Shown here: piece after piece, positions 1-8,736 of the stretch
Layout: the number at the start of each line of letters is the position of its first letter
Position numbering within the stretch: position 1 is the first letter of the stretch
Assembly (NCBI GenBank): GCA_026396385.1
Contig: JAPLWV010000013.1
Location: forward strand, 1-33,215
Length of the DNA stretch: 33,215 nucleotides
Reading direction: 5' to 3'
Source of the DNA: Microcaldota archaeon
GTDB lineage: Archaea; Micrarchaeota; Micrarchaeia; Burarchaeales; Fermentimicrarchaeaceae
Position numbers and translations under genes: made by a program
The notes under the pieces: generated by a model
Told to the model about the DNA's origin: nothing
Database searches by the model: none
Seen by the model: only the letters and a program-made list of their open reading frames with translations

Positions 1-453
1 CTCGCTTCCGTTTATTATGAAGTAACCGCCTGGGTCTTGCGGGTCCTCCCCTGCTTCAATCAACTCGTCCTCAGTCATGTTGTCCAGATGGCACAGCTTT
101 GATTTAAGCATCACAGGAAGTTCCCCGATGAATACCTCCTGCGGGTATCTCCTCTCAATTCCTCCAATTATCTGAACGAATTCCAGAAAGACTGGAGCTG
201 CATATGTCAGGTTTCTCATTCTGGCCTCGGCAGGAATTATCTGCCTCCTTGAGCCGTCGGCTTCAACTATTGTGGGTTTGTCCCGCCTGACCTTTCCGAA
301 CTTGAGCTTGTAATTCTCAACATTGGGCTCTATCGTACCTATGTTGTCGATTATGTTCTGAATTCCGAATTCGACAAACTTGTTGTATGAATCAAGATGC
401 TGTACGACAAGTTTATTGTCCCGGAAATATTCGTCTACCAAATCCCATTTCAT
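1..453 (-). CDS. rpoB: DNA-directed RNA polymerase subunit B, N-terminal part (truncated by window edge)
   Basis: Minus-strand reading frame from ATG at 453 translates MKWDLVDEYFRDNKLVVQHLDSYNKFVEFGIQNIIDNIGTIEPNVENYKLKFGKVRRDKPTIVEADGSRRQIIPAEARMRNLTYAAPVFLE..., a typical archaeal RpoB N-terminus; follows rpoH. Absent from the ORF track because it is incomplete. Confidence 0.93.
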   Translation of the reverse strand, partial: MKWDLVDEYFRDNKLVVQHLDSYNKFVEFGIQNIIDNIGTIEPNVENYKLKFGKVRRDKPTIVEADGSRRQIIPAEARMRNLTYAAPVFLEFVQIIGGIERRYPQEVFIGELPVMLKSKLCHLDNMTEDELIEAGEDPQDPGGYFIINGSE

Positions 454-471
454 AATCTCACTTCAAGAAAT

Positions 472-708
472 CTACTTCACAACGAAGCGGTAGTAAACAT
501 TCTCTTTTGTAGGATCTTTTCTGGTTATCTTGATTATGTCGCCTTCCTTCGCCCCAAGAAGCTTAAGCTGCGGGTCGTTAAGTTTTATCTCAGGAAGTTT
601 CTGCTCGTCTACGCCGATAGAGGAAAGTACTTCTTGGTGTTTTGACTTTGACAGAATTTCATGTTTAGGAACAAGAAAATGAGATGAACGAAAGTCGACA
701 GAGCCCAA
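472..708 (-). CDS. rpoH: DNA-directed RNA polymerase subunit H (RPB5-like)
   Basis: HFLVPKHEILSKSKHQEVL...LPEIKLNDPQLKLLGAKEGDIIKITR motif; TTG start with GGTGGT upstream; directly upstream of rpoB. Confidence 0.93.
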   Translation of the reverse strand: MGSVDFRSSHFLVPKHEILSKSKHQEVLSSIGVDEQKLPEIKLNDPQLKLLGAKEGDIIKITRKDPTKENVYYRFVVK

Positions 709-845
709 ACTACCACCTGATCAGAAGTAACTAATTATTTAGGTTGGCAAAGCTTTTAAAGTTATCGTTAGAAAAGCTACGCTAATAGCAATCTACAGAG
801 CTTGAACACTTTTCCTAAACAAACTTCAACCTTTTGTGTGGTTTT

Positions 846-1010
846 TTAGTTGCCACTTATATGTGACATACCCACTTTGTGGGCTTCCTGCTTCACAGAC
901 GTTGCCAATGCAACATCTCTCTCCTTTACGGAATTGCAGGCGTTACTTCCCGAGTGCCCCTCGGTAGTAATTGATATGTAGTTGAGGATATATTTAAAGA
1001 TAACTACGAT
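846..1010 (-). pseudogene. Decayed C-terminal remnant of an IS200/IS605-type TnpB, with hairpin
   Basis: Minus translation ...ITTEGHSGSNACNSVKERDVALATSVKQEAHKVGMSHISGN* resembles archaeal TnpB C-terminal tails (TEGHSG-NAC...SVKQEA). A hairpin CCCAC-AAA-GTGGG overlaps the end. No upstream catalytic domain in frame. Confidence 0.5.
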
Positions 1011-1157
1011 ACATGACGAGCAACGGTGGAGCGTGCATTAAGTCTAGGTTCCAGTCTCTTCCTGACAGCATAGCTTGTCAGCTCCCTCAGGGCATCAGAT
1101 GCAATCCATTTTGCGCTCTTCGAATTCATTTTAATTTCTTCTGCAGCTAAAAAAGAA

Positions 1158-1276
1158 CGCCAGGGGCGGGATTCGAACCCGCGAAGGCCTTTTGGACCTA
1201 ACAGCTTAGCAGGCTGCCGCCCTTTAGAGCCTAACTTCTCTTGCGAGAAGCTTAAGAACCACTAGGCGACCCCGGC
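1158..1276 (-). tRNA. tRNA-Ser(GCT) with ~32-nt intron in the D-loop (about 1226-1257)
   Basis: Acceptor GCCGGGG/CCCTGGC, anticodon loop CTGCTAA on stem GCAGC/GCTGT, T arm GCGGG-TTCGAAT-CCCGC, long variable arm. Extra TCTTAAGCTTCTCGCAAGAGAAGTTAGGCTCT lies in the D-loop; removal leaves 87 nt. Confidence 0.88.
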
Positions 1277-1315
1277 TCTATTGTTTATTGTTTTTTGTAT
1301 AATATATTATATATT

Positions 1316-1624
1316 AGTGCAGCGGGCCTCACAGGAATCGATGGGAACTCCCTCGTCTGGTTGTTCAGGCATGGGCTAGACTTTGTTACTTGCTAGCATG
1401 GATAACTGCACTCAGAGAGCAAATGCTCCCGTGAATTGTGTTTAGGGTTGCTCCTTCCGGCCTAGCCCGGTTCACACAACCTTCCATCCAGCAAGGCAAA
1501 GCTTCAACGCTTACTCCTGAGCCAGGGCGAGATAGCTCGAACCTCTCCCAGCTTTTCGGTCTCACCATGAAGGGGGTTTGTGATTACAGGAGACCCCTGA
1601 CCTCCCGACCTAGCCCACTGCATT
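1316..1624 (-). ncRNA. ffs: Signal recognition particle RNA (7S RNA)
   Basis: Terminal helix TGCAGTGGGC/GCCCGCTGCA (1613-1622 with 1318-1327); 5' GGGCTAGGTCGGGAGGT...CTCCTGTAA domain; conserved helix 8 GTGAACCGGGCTAGGCCGGAAGGAGCAACC on minus strand. Confidence 0.92.
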
Positions 1625-1704
1625 TAGTTATACCATTCAAAAGTTTAAATAACTATTTGATCACTGGTTTTACTTCGGAAAGGATAGGAAATGGTACTCG
1701 GATG

Positions 1705-1724
1705 GAGAAAGGCTTTTAAATATC
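1705..1724 (+). promoter_or_regulatory. Putative BRE/TATA box of the ribosomal protein operon
   Basis: gagaaaggcttttaaata about 75-90 nt upstream of the L3 ATG. Confidence 0.5.
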
Positions 1725-1799
1725 ACCTTCATAAAATTATTCCACTCTTTTCTGCGACTGAAGTTTGGGGTCTCCCGGCTCCCTCTCAGAGGTCTTATT

Positions 1800-2789
1800 A
1801 TGGGAAAGATACGAAAGCCGAGAAGCGGGTCTCGTGCATTTAGACCGAGGAAAAGAGCGAGCGGACAGAATGCTCGCATAACTAGCTGGCCGAAGTCTGA
1901 GGAGGCAAGGTTGCTGGGCTTCGCCGGGTATAAGGCTGGCATGACGCATATCATGATGGTTGATGATTATGAGGGATCCCCAACAAAGGGGCATGAAATA
2001 TCTGTTCCTGTCACTGTGCTTGAAACTCCCTCTCTGTTTGTGCTAGGTTTGAGGGCTTATTCTTCTGATGCTTGCGGTCTGAAAACTTTTTCTGACGTCT
2101 ATGCAAATAATATTGATAAAAAAATCTCGGATAGCATACACCTCAAGAAGAATAACTTTGATGATGCAATGAAGAAGGTTGAGGGAAATGTCGATTCCAT
2201 AAAAGATGCGAGGGTACTTGTTCTGACCGCTCCCGGCAAGACTGGCTTTGGAAGGAAGAAGCCGAATGTTGTGGAAATTGCAATCGGTGGAAAAACCCCC
2301 AAGGATAAGCTGGAATTCTGCAAGAGCCTAATTGGAAGAGAGGTAAAGTTCAGCGATGTTTTCAGCGAGGGCGAGTATGTTGACGCTATAAGCATAACCA
2401 AAGGCAAGGGATGGCAGGGAGCAGTGAAGAGGTTCGGTGTGCACCTGCAGAGAAGAAAGGCAACAGGGAGGAGGAGGCATGTTGGAACTCTCGGTCCTTG
2501 GCATCCTGCCAGAGTCATGTACACCACTCCTATGGCAGGGCAGACTGGATATCACAAGAGGACTGAGCTGAACAAGAGGATACTGAAAATTGCTGGAAAG
2601 GATGATGCAAACCCCAAGGGCGGGTTCCCGCACTATGGGGTTGTGAAGAATGAATGCGCGCTCATAAAAGGCTCTCTGGGAGGGCCTTGCAAGAGAATGA
2701 TAAAACTTAGGAAGAGCTGGAGAGAATCTGAAAAACCAACCAAGCCCGAGATAAAGTACATCTCAAAGGAGTCGAAGCAAGGTGCTTGA
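1800..2789 (+). CDS. rpl3: Ribosomal protein uL3
   Basis: RLLGFAGYKAGMTHIMMVDD, TKGKGWQGAVKRFGVHLQRRK...RRHVGTLGPWHPARVMYTTPMAGQTGYHKRTELNKRI. Confidence 0.98.
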   Translation: MGKIRKPRSGSRAFRPRKRASGQNARITSWPKSEEARLLGFAGYKAGMTHIMMVDDYEGSPTKGHEISVPVTVLETPSLFVLGLRAYSSDACGLKTFSDVYANNIDKKISDSIHLKKNNFDDAMKKVEGNVDSIKDARVLVLTAPGKTGFGRKKPNVVEIAIGGKTPKDKLEFCKSLIGREVKFSDVFSEGEYVDAISITKGKGWQGAVKRFGVHLQRRKATGRRRHVGTLGPWHPARVMYTTPMAGQTGYHKRTELNKRILKIAGKDDANPKGGFPHYGVVKNECALIKGSLGGPCKRMIKLRKSWRESEKPTKPEIKYISKESKQGA

Positions 2790-2790
2790 A

Positions 2791-3582
2791 ATGAAAGTCA
2801 ATGTATACTCAATTGAAGGCAATCCGCTGGAGCAGATAGAGCTGCCGCGCCAGTTCGATGAAGAGGTAAGGGAGGAAGTGATAAGGAGGGCAGTTCTTTC
2901 CGAGCAGAGCAGAAAATACCAGCCGAAGGGTTCTTTCATCAGAGCTGGTTTGCAGACTACTGCTGAATACAGGGGAAGGAAAGAGGGCTATGGAAGCATA
3001 AAGAATAAGGGTATCTCAAGATTGCCTAGAGAGAAGTTCCCAAAAGGAAGGTTTGGAAAAGTAAAAAGAGTTCCGTTTGCAGTGAAAGGGAGAAGGGCTC
3101 ATCCTCCAAGAGTTGAGGAAGTTCTTGTTGAGAAAATAAATAAGAAGGAGTTTGAGAAAGCATTGAGGAGCGCTATAGCTGCAACTGGCAGAAAGGAGAT
3201 TATTGCAGCAAGGGGGCATGTTGTTGGTACAGTGAAGGAGATTCCTCTTGTAGTAGAAAGCAAGTTTGAGGAGTTTGAGAAAACAAAAAATGTTCTTGCA
3301 TGCCTCAGAGCTCTTGGGCTTGAGGCAGATTTAAGCAGGGCGCAGAGAAAGAAGAGGATAAGCGGAGTGAGGGAGAGGAGGAGAGGGGGAACTGTGAGAC
3401 CGAAGTCAGTGCTTATAGTTGTTGGAGATGGCAGCAAAGTTGTGAAGGCTGCCAGAAATCTTGCGGGAGTTGATGTGAAGGGAGTGGGAGAGCTCGATGT
3501 AACCTCTCTTGCGCCAGGAACTCACGCAGGAAGATTAACTCTCTGGAGCAAGAGGGCAATTGAGGAACTTGCAAAGATGTGA
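2791..3582 (+). CDS. rpl4: Ribosomal protein uL4
   Basis: MKVNVYSIEGNPLEQIELPRQF...GRRAHPPRVEEVLVEKINKKE; position after L3. Confidence 0.97.
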   Translation: MKVNVYSIEGNPLEQIELPRQFDEEVREEVIRRAVLSEQSRKYQPKGSFIRAGLQTTAEYRGRKEGYGSIKNKGISRLPREKFPKGRFGKVKRVPFAVKGRRAHPPRVEEVLVEKINKKEFEKALRSAIAATGRKEIIAARGHVVGTVKEIPLVVESKFEEFEKTKNVLACLRALGLEADLSRAQRKKRISGVRERRRGGTVRPKSVLIVVGDGSKVVKAARNLAGVDVKGVGELDVTSLAPGTHAGRLTLWSKRAIEELAKM

Positions 3583-3836
3583 TGTTTATGGTAGTGATTC
3601 ACCCCGTAGCAACTGAGAAGGCAATTGCGCTTATAGAGAAGGAGAACAAGATGGTTTTCATAGTTGAGAAAGATGCAACAAAGAAGGAGATTGCTGAAGA
3701 TGTTGAGAAGTCCTACAATGTGAAGGTTGAGAAGGTTAATGTTACCATAACGCCGCAGGGAAGGAAGAAAGCCTATGTGAAGTTGCAGAAAGGCTACTCT
3801 GCGGATGAGCTTGCTGCGAGGTTGAAGATTATATAG
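3579..3836 (+). CDS. rpl23: Ribosomal protein uL23
   Basis: IHPVATEKAIALIEKENKMVFIVEKDATKKEIAEDVEKSYNVKVEKVNV. Confidence 0.97.
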   Translation: MMFMVVIHPVATEKAIALIEKENKMVFIVEKDATKKEIAEDVEKSYNVKVEKVNVTITPQGRKKAYVKLQKGYSADELAARLKII

Positions 3837-3845
3837 GTGGGATGA

Positions 3846-4601
3846 ATGGGAAAGAAACTTATACAGCAGAGACTTGGAAAGGGCTCTCCCAGTTTCAGGA
3901 GGCCATCAAGTAGATGCAAGGCTGATGTCGAGTACAGAAATCTTGATGATGCTGAGAAGAGCGGGAAGCTGGGGGGGCAGATAATAGGCTTTGTTGATGA
4001 TCCTGCAAGAAGTGCATTGCTCATGGAAGTCAAACTTGAGAACAACGAGAGCAACATTCTCATAGCGCCAGAGGGTGCCATGATTGGAGATAGGATAGAG
4101 GTTGGAGCAGTGGCAGAGGTGCGAGCTGGAAATGTTCTTCCTCTCAGCTCAATCCCAGAGGGAATGCCAGTTTACAACATTGAGATAACTCCTGGTGATG
4201 GAGGCAAACTTGTTAGGAGCAGCGGAACTACTGCATTTGTTGTTTCTCATGAGGAAGGGCTTGTAACGGTTAGACTTCCTTCAAAGAAACTGAAGGTGCT
4301 TAATGGAAGGTGCAGAGCAGAGATAGGAGTGATATGCGGTGGGGGCAGACTGGAGAAGCCGTTCCTGAAGGCGGGTAAGAGGTTCCATGCGATGGGCGCA
4401 ATGAACAGAAGATGGCCCAACGTGAGGGGAGTTGCCATGAACCCATATAACCATCCATTTGGAGGAAAAGAGCACCACAAGGGAAGGGGTTCTTCAGTTT
4501 CAAGAAGCACTCCACCAGGAAGAAAGGTTGGGCATCTGGCCTCAAGGAGGACTGGAAGAAGGAGGGGAAAGAGCAGCGAGGATAGAGGTACGGGTGAGTA
4601 G
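3846..4601 (+). CDS. rpl2: Ribosomal protein uL2
   Basis: MGKKLIQQRLGKGSPSFRRPSSR...RWPNVRGVAMNPYNHPFGGKEHHKGRGSSVSRSTPPGRKVGHLASRRTGRRRG. Confidence 0.98.
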   Translation: MGKKLIQQRLGKGSPSFRRPSSRCKADVEYRNLDDAEKSGKLGGQIIGFVDDPARSALLMEVKLENNESNILIAPEGAMIGDRIEVGAVAEVRAGNVLPLSSIPEGMPVYNIEITPGDGGKLVRSSGTTAFVVSHEEGLVTVRLPSKKLKVLNGRCRAEIGVICGGGRLEKPFLKAGKRFHAMGAMNRRWPNVRGVAMNPYNHPFGGKEHHKGRGSSVSRSTPPGRKVGHLASRRTGRRRGKSSEDRGTGE

Positions 4602-4997
4602 ATGGCTAAGAAGGTTCAATACAGAGGAAAAACTCCGGAGGAGTTAAGGGAGATGACCGCTGATGAAATTTCAAAACTCCTCAAGTCTAGGGCTAGAAGG
4701 TCTCTCAAGAGAGCTTCCGCGCGTTACAGAAAACTGATTGAGAAAGTCAGGAAAGCAGAGGTGGATGAAAAGAGAGAAAAAATAATCAAAACTCACCTGA
4801 GGGATGCTGTCATACTCCCAGACTGGGTGGGGCTAAAGTTTGGCATTCATAACGGTAAAGAATTCAAGACCATTGAGATGAAGATTGAGATGGTGGGCCA
4901 TAGGCTTGGTGAGTTCGCCCACACAACTGGCAGGGTAGCACACTCGGGTCCAGGAGTGGGAGCAACAAGAGGTTCCAAGTTCATACCGCTCAAATAG
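4602..4997 (+). CDS. rps19: Ribosomal protein uS19
   Basis: VGLKFGIHNGKEFKTIEMKIEMVGHRLGEFAHTTGRVAHSGPGVGATRGSKFIPLK. Confidence 0.97.
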   Translation: MAKKVQYRGKTPEELREMTADEISKLLKSRARRSLKRASARYRKLIEKVRKAEVDEKREKIIKTHLRDAVILPDWVGLKFGIHNGKEFKTIEMKIEMVGHRLGEFAHTTGRVAHSGPGVGATRGSKFIPLK

Positions 4998-5006
4998 GGT
5001 GTGATA

Positions 5007-5456
5007 ATGCCACTAGGTTATTCATACAAAACAAAGGATGAAACTCGCATAGCGAGAGCTCAGCTCCATGAGATCAACGCTTCATACAAGGACCTGAGCC
5101 AGGTTTGCAGGAACATAAATGGAATGGAAATTCCTGAAGCAGTTAGTCTGCTTGAGAGTGCAAAGCTTGGAGAGGTTCCCATAAGGTACGAGAAATTCAA
5201 CAAGAAGTGCGGCCACAGAAAAGAACTTGGAGGAAAAAGGGGAAGGTACCCGAAGAAGAGTGCAAGAATACTCCTTGAAGTGCTGAGAAACGCAATTGCA
5301 AATGCGCATCACAAGGGGCTGGGAGAGAAATTGTTCGTGAGGCATGCTTCAGCTAACAAGCAGAATATATATCCGAGAATTGCCTCAAAGGGAAGAGCAA
5401 ACAGGTCGGATTATGAAACTGCTAAAGTGGAGATAGTTCTGGAGGAGTTGAAGTGA
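5007..5456 (+). CDS. rpl22: Ribosomal protein uL22
   Basis: GYSYKTKDETRIARAQLHEINASYKDLSQVCRNINGM...GRANRSDYETAKVEIVLEE; operon position. Confidence 0.96.
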   Translation: MPLGYSYKTKDETRIARAQLHEINASYKDLSQVCRNINGMEIPEAVSLLESAKLGEVPIRYEKFNKKCGHRKELGGKRGRYPKKSARILLEVLRNAIANAHHKGLGEKLFVRHASANKQNIYPRIASKGRANRSDYETAKVEIVLEELK

Positions 5457-5457
5457 T

Positions 5458-6126
5458 ATGGCAGTTGAGAGAAAATTCATAGAAGATTCAATAAGCAGGT
5501 ACAGGCTTGCTGCATACCTAGAGAAGGAGCTTGATAGGGCAGGCTTTTCGAAAGTTGATATACAAAGAACTCCGATGGTCACAAGGATAAATGTTGAGGT
5601 TACGAAGCCCGGTAAGGTCATAGGAAGGAAGGGAAAGACGATAAAGGACTTGACTGAGTCCATCCAGAAGAACTTTGGAGTTGATAATCCGCAGATAAGT
5701 GTTTCAGAAGTCACAAACGAGAGCCTGGAACCAAGACTGGTTGCAAAGAATGTTGTGAGGTCAATAGAGATGGGGAGGAATGTGAGAAGGATACTGCATT
5801 TCACGCTTAAGACAATAATGGACGCAGGTGCTCTGGGAGCTGAAGTAAGAGCAAGCGGAAAGATTGTCGCCAAGGGAGCCAGGGCAACAAGGCTGAGGGT
5901 TGGCGCAGGCTACCTGCCGAAATCAGGCGAGCCTTCAAGGCTTGTGAAGACTGCGCATGTCACTGCATACCCGAAATTCGGTGCAATAGGAGTGCTCGTG
6001 AAGATAGTTCTTCCGGGAACGGTTTTCCCAGACAAGGAGAAAACGAAGCCTGTGGAGCTTCCGAGAGTGATAAAGGAGGCTGCTGCTGAAGAGGTAGAAG
6101 GGAATGTCGATATTGAGAGTAAGTGA
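5458..6126 (+). CDS. rps3: Ribosomal protein uS3
   Basis: RTPMVTRINVEVTKPGKVIGRKGKTIKDLTE (KH) ... GEPSRLVKTAHVTAYPKFGAIGVLVKIVLPG. Confidence 0.97.
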   Translation: MAVERKFIEDSISRYRLAAYLEKELDRAGFSKVDIQRTPMVTRINVEVTKPGKVIGRKGKTIKDLTESIQKNFGVDNPQISVSEVTNESLEPRLVAKNVVRSIEMGRNVRRILHFTLKTIMDAGALGAEVRASGKIVAKGARATRLRVGAGYLPKSGEPSRLVKTAHVTAYPKFGAIGVLVKIVLPGTVFPDKEKTKPVELPRVIKEAAAEEVEGNVDIESK

Positions 6127-6310
6127 AATGAGACAGATGGAAGTTGACGTTCTGAAGAACAAACTAGCAGAGCTGAGGAACGAGCTTAGAATCGACAGGG
6201 GAAGTGTTTCGAGCGGAGGAAAGGCAAGCAATCCAGGGAGAATAAAGGAGGTCAGGAGAAGCATTGCTAGGATATTGACGATTCTTAAGGAAAAAGGAGT
6301 TAAAATTTGA
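6104..6310 (+). CDS. rpl29: Ribosomal protein uL29
   Basis: LKNKLAELRNELRIDRGSVSSGGKASNPGRIKEVRRSIARILTIL; overlaps the S3 end. Confidence 0.95.
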   Translation: MSILRVSEMRQMEVDVLKNKLAELRNELRIDRGSVSSGGKASNPGRIKEVRRSIARILTILKEKGVKI

Positions 6311-6327
6311 AGAGGTGAGAGATTCAA

Positions 6328-6630
6328 ATGGGAGAGATATGCCCCAAGTGCGGGCTTCCGAAGGAAATTTGCGCGTGCGAAGCTCTTGAGAGAGAGGGAG
6401 CTAAGAGGATAAAAATTTACAACACGAAGAAGAAGTTTGGCAAGCTTGTAACAATAATCGAGGGCGTAGAGGAGGGCGAGCTTACCAAGACTGCGAAAGA
6501 ACTGAAGAGGACGCTCGCGTGCGGAGGGAGCTCAAAGGAAGGAATAATCGTGCTGCAAGGGGAGCATAGGGATAAGGCAAAACAGCTGCTGGTAAAGATG
6601 GGCTATCTTGAAAATAGCATAGATGTGTGA
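6328..6630 (+). CDS. Translation initiation factor SUI1/eIF1 family
   Basis: CPKCGLPKEICACEALEREGAKRIKIYNTKKKFGKLVTIIEGV...TLACGGSSKEGIIVLQGEHRDKAKQLLVKMGY. Confidence 0.96.
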   Translation: MGEICPKCGLPKEICACEALEREGAKRIKIYNTKKKFGKLVTIIEGVEEGELTKTAKELKRTLACGGSSKEGIIVLQGEHRDKAKQLLVKMGYLENSIDV

Positions 6631-6926
6631 TGATGATGATCGACAAGAACAACATATTGATTCATGAGTTTATGGGATTGGAGGTTGAGATAGCAAAAAG
6701 CACTTGCAGAAACCTCATAGGGAAGAAGGGGAGAATAGTGAACGAGACGAGGAATACGATTGAAATCGAGGGAAAAGGTAAGACGAAGATTATCCCAAAG
6801 AGGTCGAGCACATTCAGGTTCTACCTGCCTGGAGGAGAGAGCGTGGATGTTGAGGGCAGGCTCGTAGAGTACAATCCTGAGGACAGACCGAAAAGATTGA
6901 TGAAGTACGTCAAGAAGGTGGGATGA
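6627..6926 (+). CDS. rnp1: Ribonuclease P protein component 1 (Rpp29/POP4 family)
   Basis: LIHEFMGLEVEIAKSTCRNLIGKKGRIVNETRNTIEIEGKGKTKIIPKRSSTFRF; conserved position between SUI1 and S17. Confidence 0.95.
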   Translation: MMMMIDKNNILIHEFMGLEVEIAKSTCRNLIGKKGRIVNETRNTIEIEGKGKTKIIPKRSSTFRFYLPGGESVDVEGRLVEYNPEDRPKRLMKYVKKVG

Positions 6927-7231
6927 TGGCAACATGCAATGATAAGAAATGTTTCAAGCACGGGGGCATTAAGCTCAGGGGAGGAACTTTGGAAGGAATG
7001 GTTGTAAGCGACAAGGGAAGGAGGACAGTAATAGTTGAGAGGCCCCTGGTCAAATACATAAGGAAGTACGAAAGGTTCGCGAGGAGGCACTCAAAGATAG
7101 CTGCGCACAACCCTGATTGTATAGGAGCGAAAGAGGGAGATTTAGTCAGGATTGCAGAGTGCAGGAAGCTGAGCAGGACGAAGGCATGGAGCGTTATTGA
7201 GATAGTGAAGAAGGCTGAGAGGGGTAGTTGA
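6926..7231 (+). CDS. rps17: Ribosomal protein uS17
   Basis: LRGGTLEGMVVSDKGRRTVIVERPLVKYIRKYERFARRHSKIAAHNPDCIGAKEGDLVRIAECRKLSRTKAWSV. Confidence 0.97.
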   Translation: MATCNDKKCFKHGGIKLRGGTLEGMVVSDKGRRTVIVERPLVKYIRKYERFARRHSKIAAHNPDCIGAKEGDLVRIAECRKLSRTKAWSVIEIVKKAERGS

Positions 7232-7632
7232 AGATGAAAGGGTTACAGAGCAAAGTTCCAAAAGGGCTGACAATCGGCTCAAGAATTATTTGCGATGACA
7301 ATAGCGGAGCAAAAATAGTTCAGATAATCGGAGTGAAAGGCAGCCACACCAAGAGGACGAGAAATCCATCAGTCGGAGTTGGGGATATTGTGATAGTTGC
7401 TGTCAAGAAAGGTATTCCGCAGATGAAGAAGAAAATTGAGAAGGCCGTGATAATAAGGCAGAAGAGGGGTATAAGGAGGGCTGGAGGCACCAGGGTTGAG
7501 TTTGAGGATAATGCAGTTGTGCTTATAGATGATCAAGGCTTGCCAAAGGGAACTGAGATAAAGGGAGTAATAGCGAGGGAAGTCATCGACAGGTTTCCCA
7601 AGGTGGCAGGAATAGCAAGCGCGGTGGTATAA
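7228..7632 (+). CDS. rpl14: Ribosomal protein uL14
   Basis: GLTIGSRIICDDNSGAKIVQIIGVKGSHTKRTRNPSVGVGDIVIVAVKKG. Confidence 0.98.
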   Translation: MKMKGLQSKVPKGLTIGSRIICDDNSGAKIVQIIGVKGSHTKRTRNPSVGVGDIVIVAVKKGIPQMKKKIEKAVIIRQKRGIRRAGGTRVEFEDNAVVLIDDQGLPKGTEIKGVIAREVIDRFPKVAGIASAVV

Positions 7633-8015
7633 TGACGTCTCTAACATCTTCAAAAAAACCAAGGGAGCAGAGGAAGGCTAGGTATGAGGCACCACTGCAC
7701 ATGAGACACTGTCTTATGGCTGTGCACCTGGCGAAGGAACTGAGGGAGAAGCTGAAGACGAAGAGGAGGAACCTGCCTGTCAGGGAGGGCGATAGAGTGA
7801 AGATTATGAGGGGGGGGCATAGGGGGAAGAGCGGTAAGGTCACGAATGTTGATATCAGGCACGGAAAAGTTTTCGTTGAGGGAGTTGTAATCAAGAGGGG
7901 CAAGGGAGGGGAGGCTTTCATCCCCATTGAGCCTTCAAATCTCATGTTGATTGAAGCGGGTATGTCAGACAAGATGAGGAATAGGATACTTGAAAGATCT
8001 AAGAAAATTGAGTGA
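7632..8015 (+). CDS. rpl24: Ribosomal protein uL24
   Basis: SSKKPREQRKARYEAPLHMRH...VREGDRVKIMRGGHRGKSGKVTNVD (KOW). Confidence 0.97.
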   Translation: MTSLTSSKKPREQRKARYEAPLHMRHCLMAVHLAKELREKLKTKRRNLPVREGDRVKIMRGGHRGKSGKVTNVDIRHGKVFVEGVVIKRGKGGEAFIPIEPSNLMLIEAGMSDKMRNRILERSKKIE

Positions 8016-8025
8016 GGTAGGTTGA

Positions 8026-8736
8026 ATGGCTAAAAAAGGCGGTTCATCACATATGAAGAGAATTGCTTCACCAAGGTATGTTCCGTTAGCAAGAAAATTG
8101 AATGTTTGGATCACCAAACCGTCCCCAGGGCCGCACACTCTGAACAGCTCGGTTTCCCTGGGAACTGTGCTGAGGGATATACTTAGAGTGGCTGATTCCA
8201 CTAGGGAAACGAAGAAGGTTCTTATGGAGGGGAGCATTCTGGTAGACGGCAGAGTGGTGAGGGACAAGAAATTTCCAGTTGGGCTCATGGATGTCATCAG
8301 CTTGCCTAACCTCAAAAAGAACTACTGGGTTGGAGTTGACAGCAAGGCAAGATTTAAGCTGTTTGAGGTTGGCGAGGAATACTCGAAGTTCAAGCTCTGC
8401 AGAGTGGAGGGTAAGAGAAGCATCCCCGGAGGTACCTTCCAGATTGCTTTGCATGATGGCAGAACTCTGATTGGTGACAAGGGATTCAGGATTGGTGATA
8501 GCATTAAGCTTTCCGTTCCAGAGCAGAAAGTCATATCCGTGATGAAGCTGGAACCTAATGCGAACTGCATCATAACAAGTGGAAAACACGCTGGGGAGCT
8601 TGCAATTGTTGATGAACTTTACCACAAGAAGGGTGCTAGGAGGGCAGAGGCGAAACTTCACTCGGACTCTGAAAGCTTCATAACAGTGAGAGACTATCTT
8701 TTCGTTGTTGGAGATGATGTGAAGGTGTTCAGATGA
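8026..8736 (+). CDS. rps4e: Ribosomal protein eS4
   Basis: MAKKGGSSHMKRIASPRYVPLARKLNVWITKPSPGPHTLNSSVSLGTVLRDILRVADSTRE. Confidence 0.98.
   Translation: MAKKGGSSHMKRIASPRYVPLARKLNVWITKPSPGPHTLNSSVSLGTVLRDILRVADSTRETKKVLMEGSILVDGRVVRDKKFPVGLMDVISLPNLKKNYWVGVDSKARFKLFEVGEEYSKFKLCRVEGKRSIPGGTFQIALHDGRTLIGDKGFRIGDSIKLSVPEQKVISVMKLEPNANCIITSGKHAGELAIVDELYHKKGARRAEAKLHSDSESFITVRDYLFVVGDDVKVFR

Noticed and set aside
1285-1316. AT palindrome tataatatattata between SRP RNA and tRNA-Ser
   Set aside because: Most simply a TATA element for tRNA-Ser and/or SRP RNA terminator region; not enough to claim a novel element.
1386-1719. ORFs on both strands (60 and 93 aa) and the overlapping 1670-1994 ORFs
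   Set aside because: They lie on the SRP RNA gene or antisense to L3 and show no recognisable protein family; the structural RNA explains the sequence.
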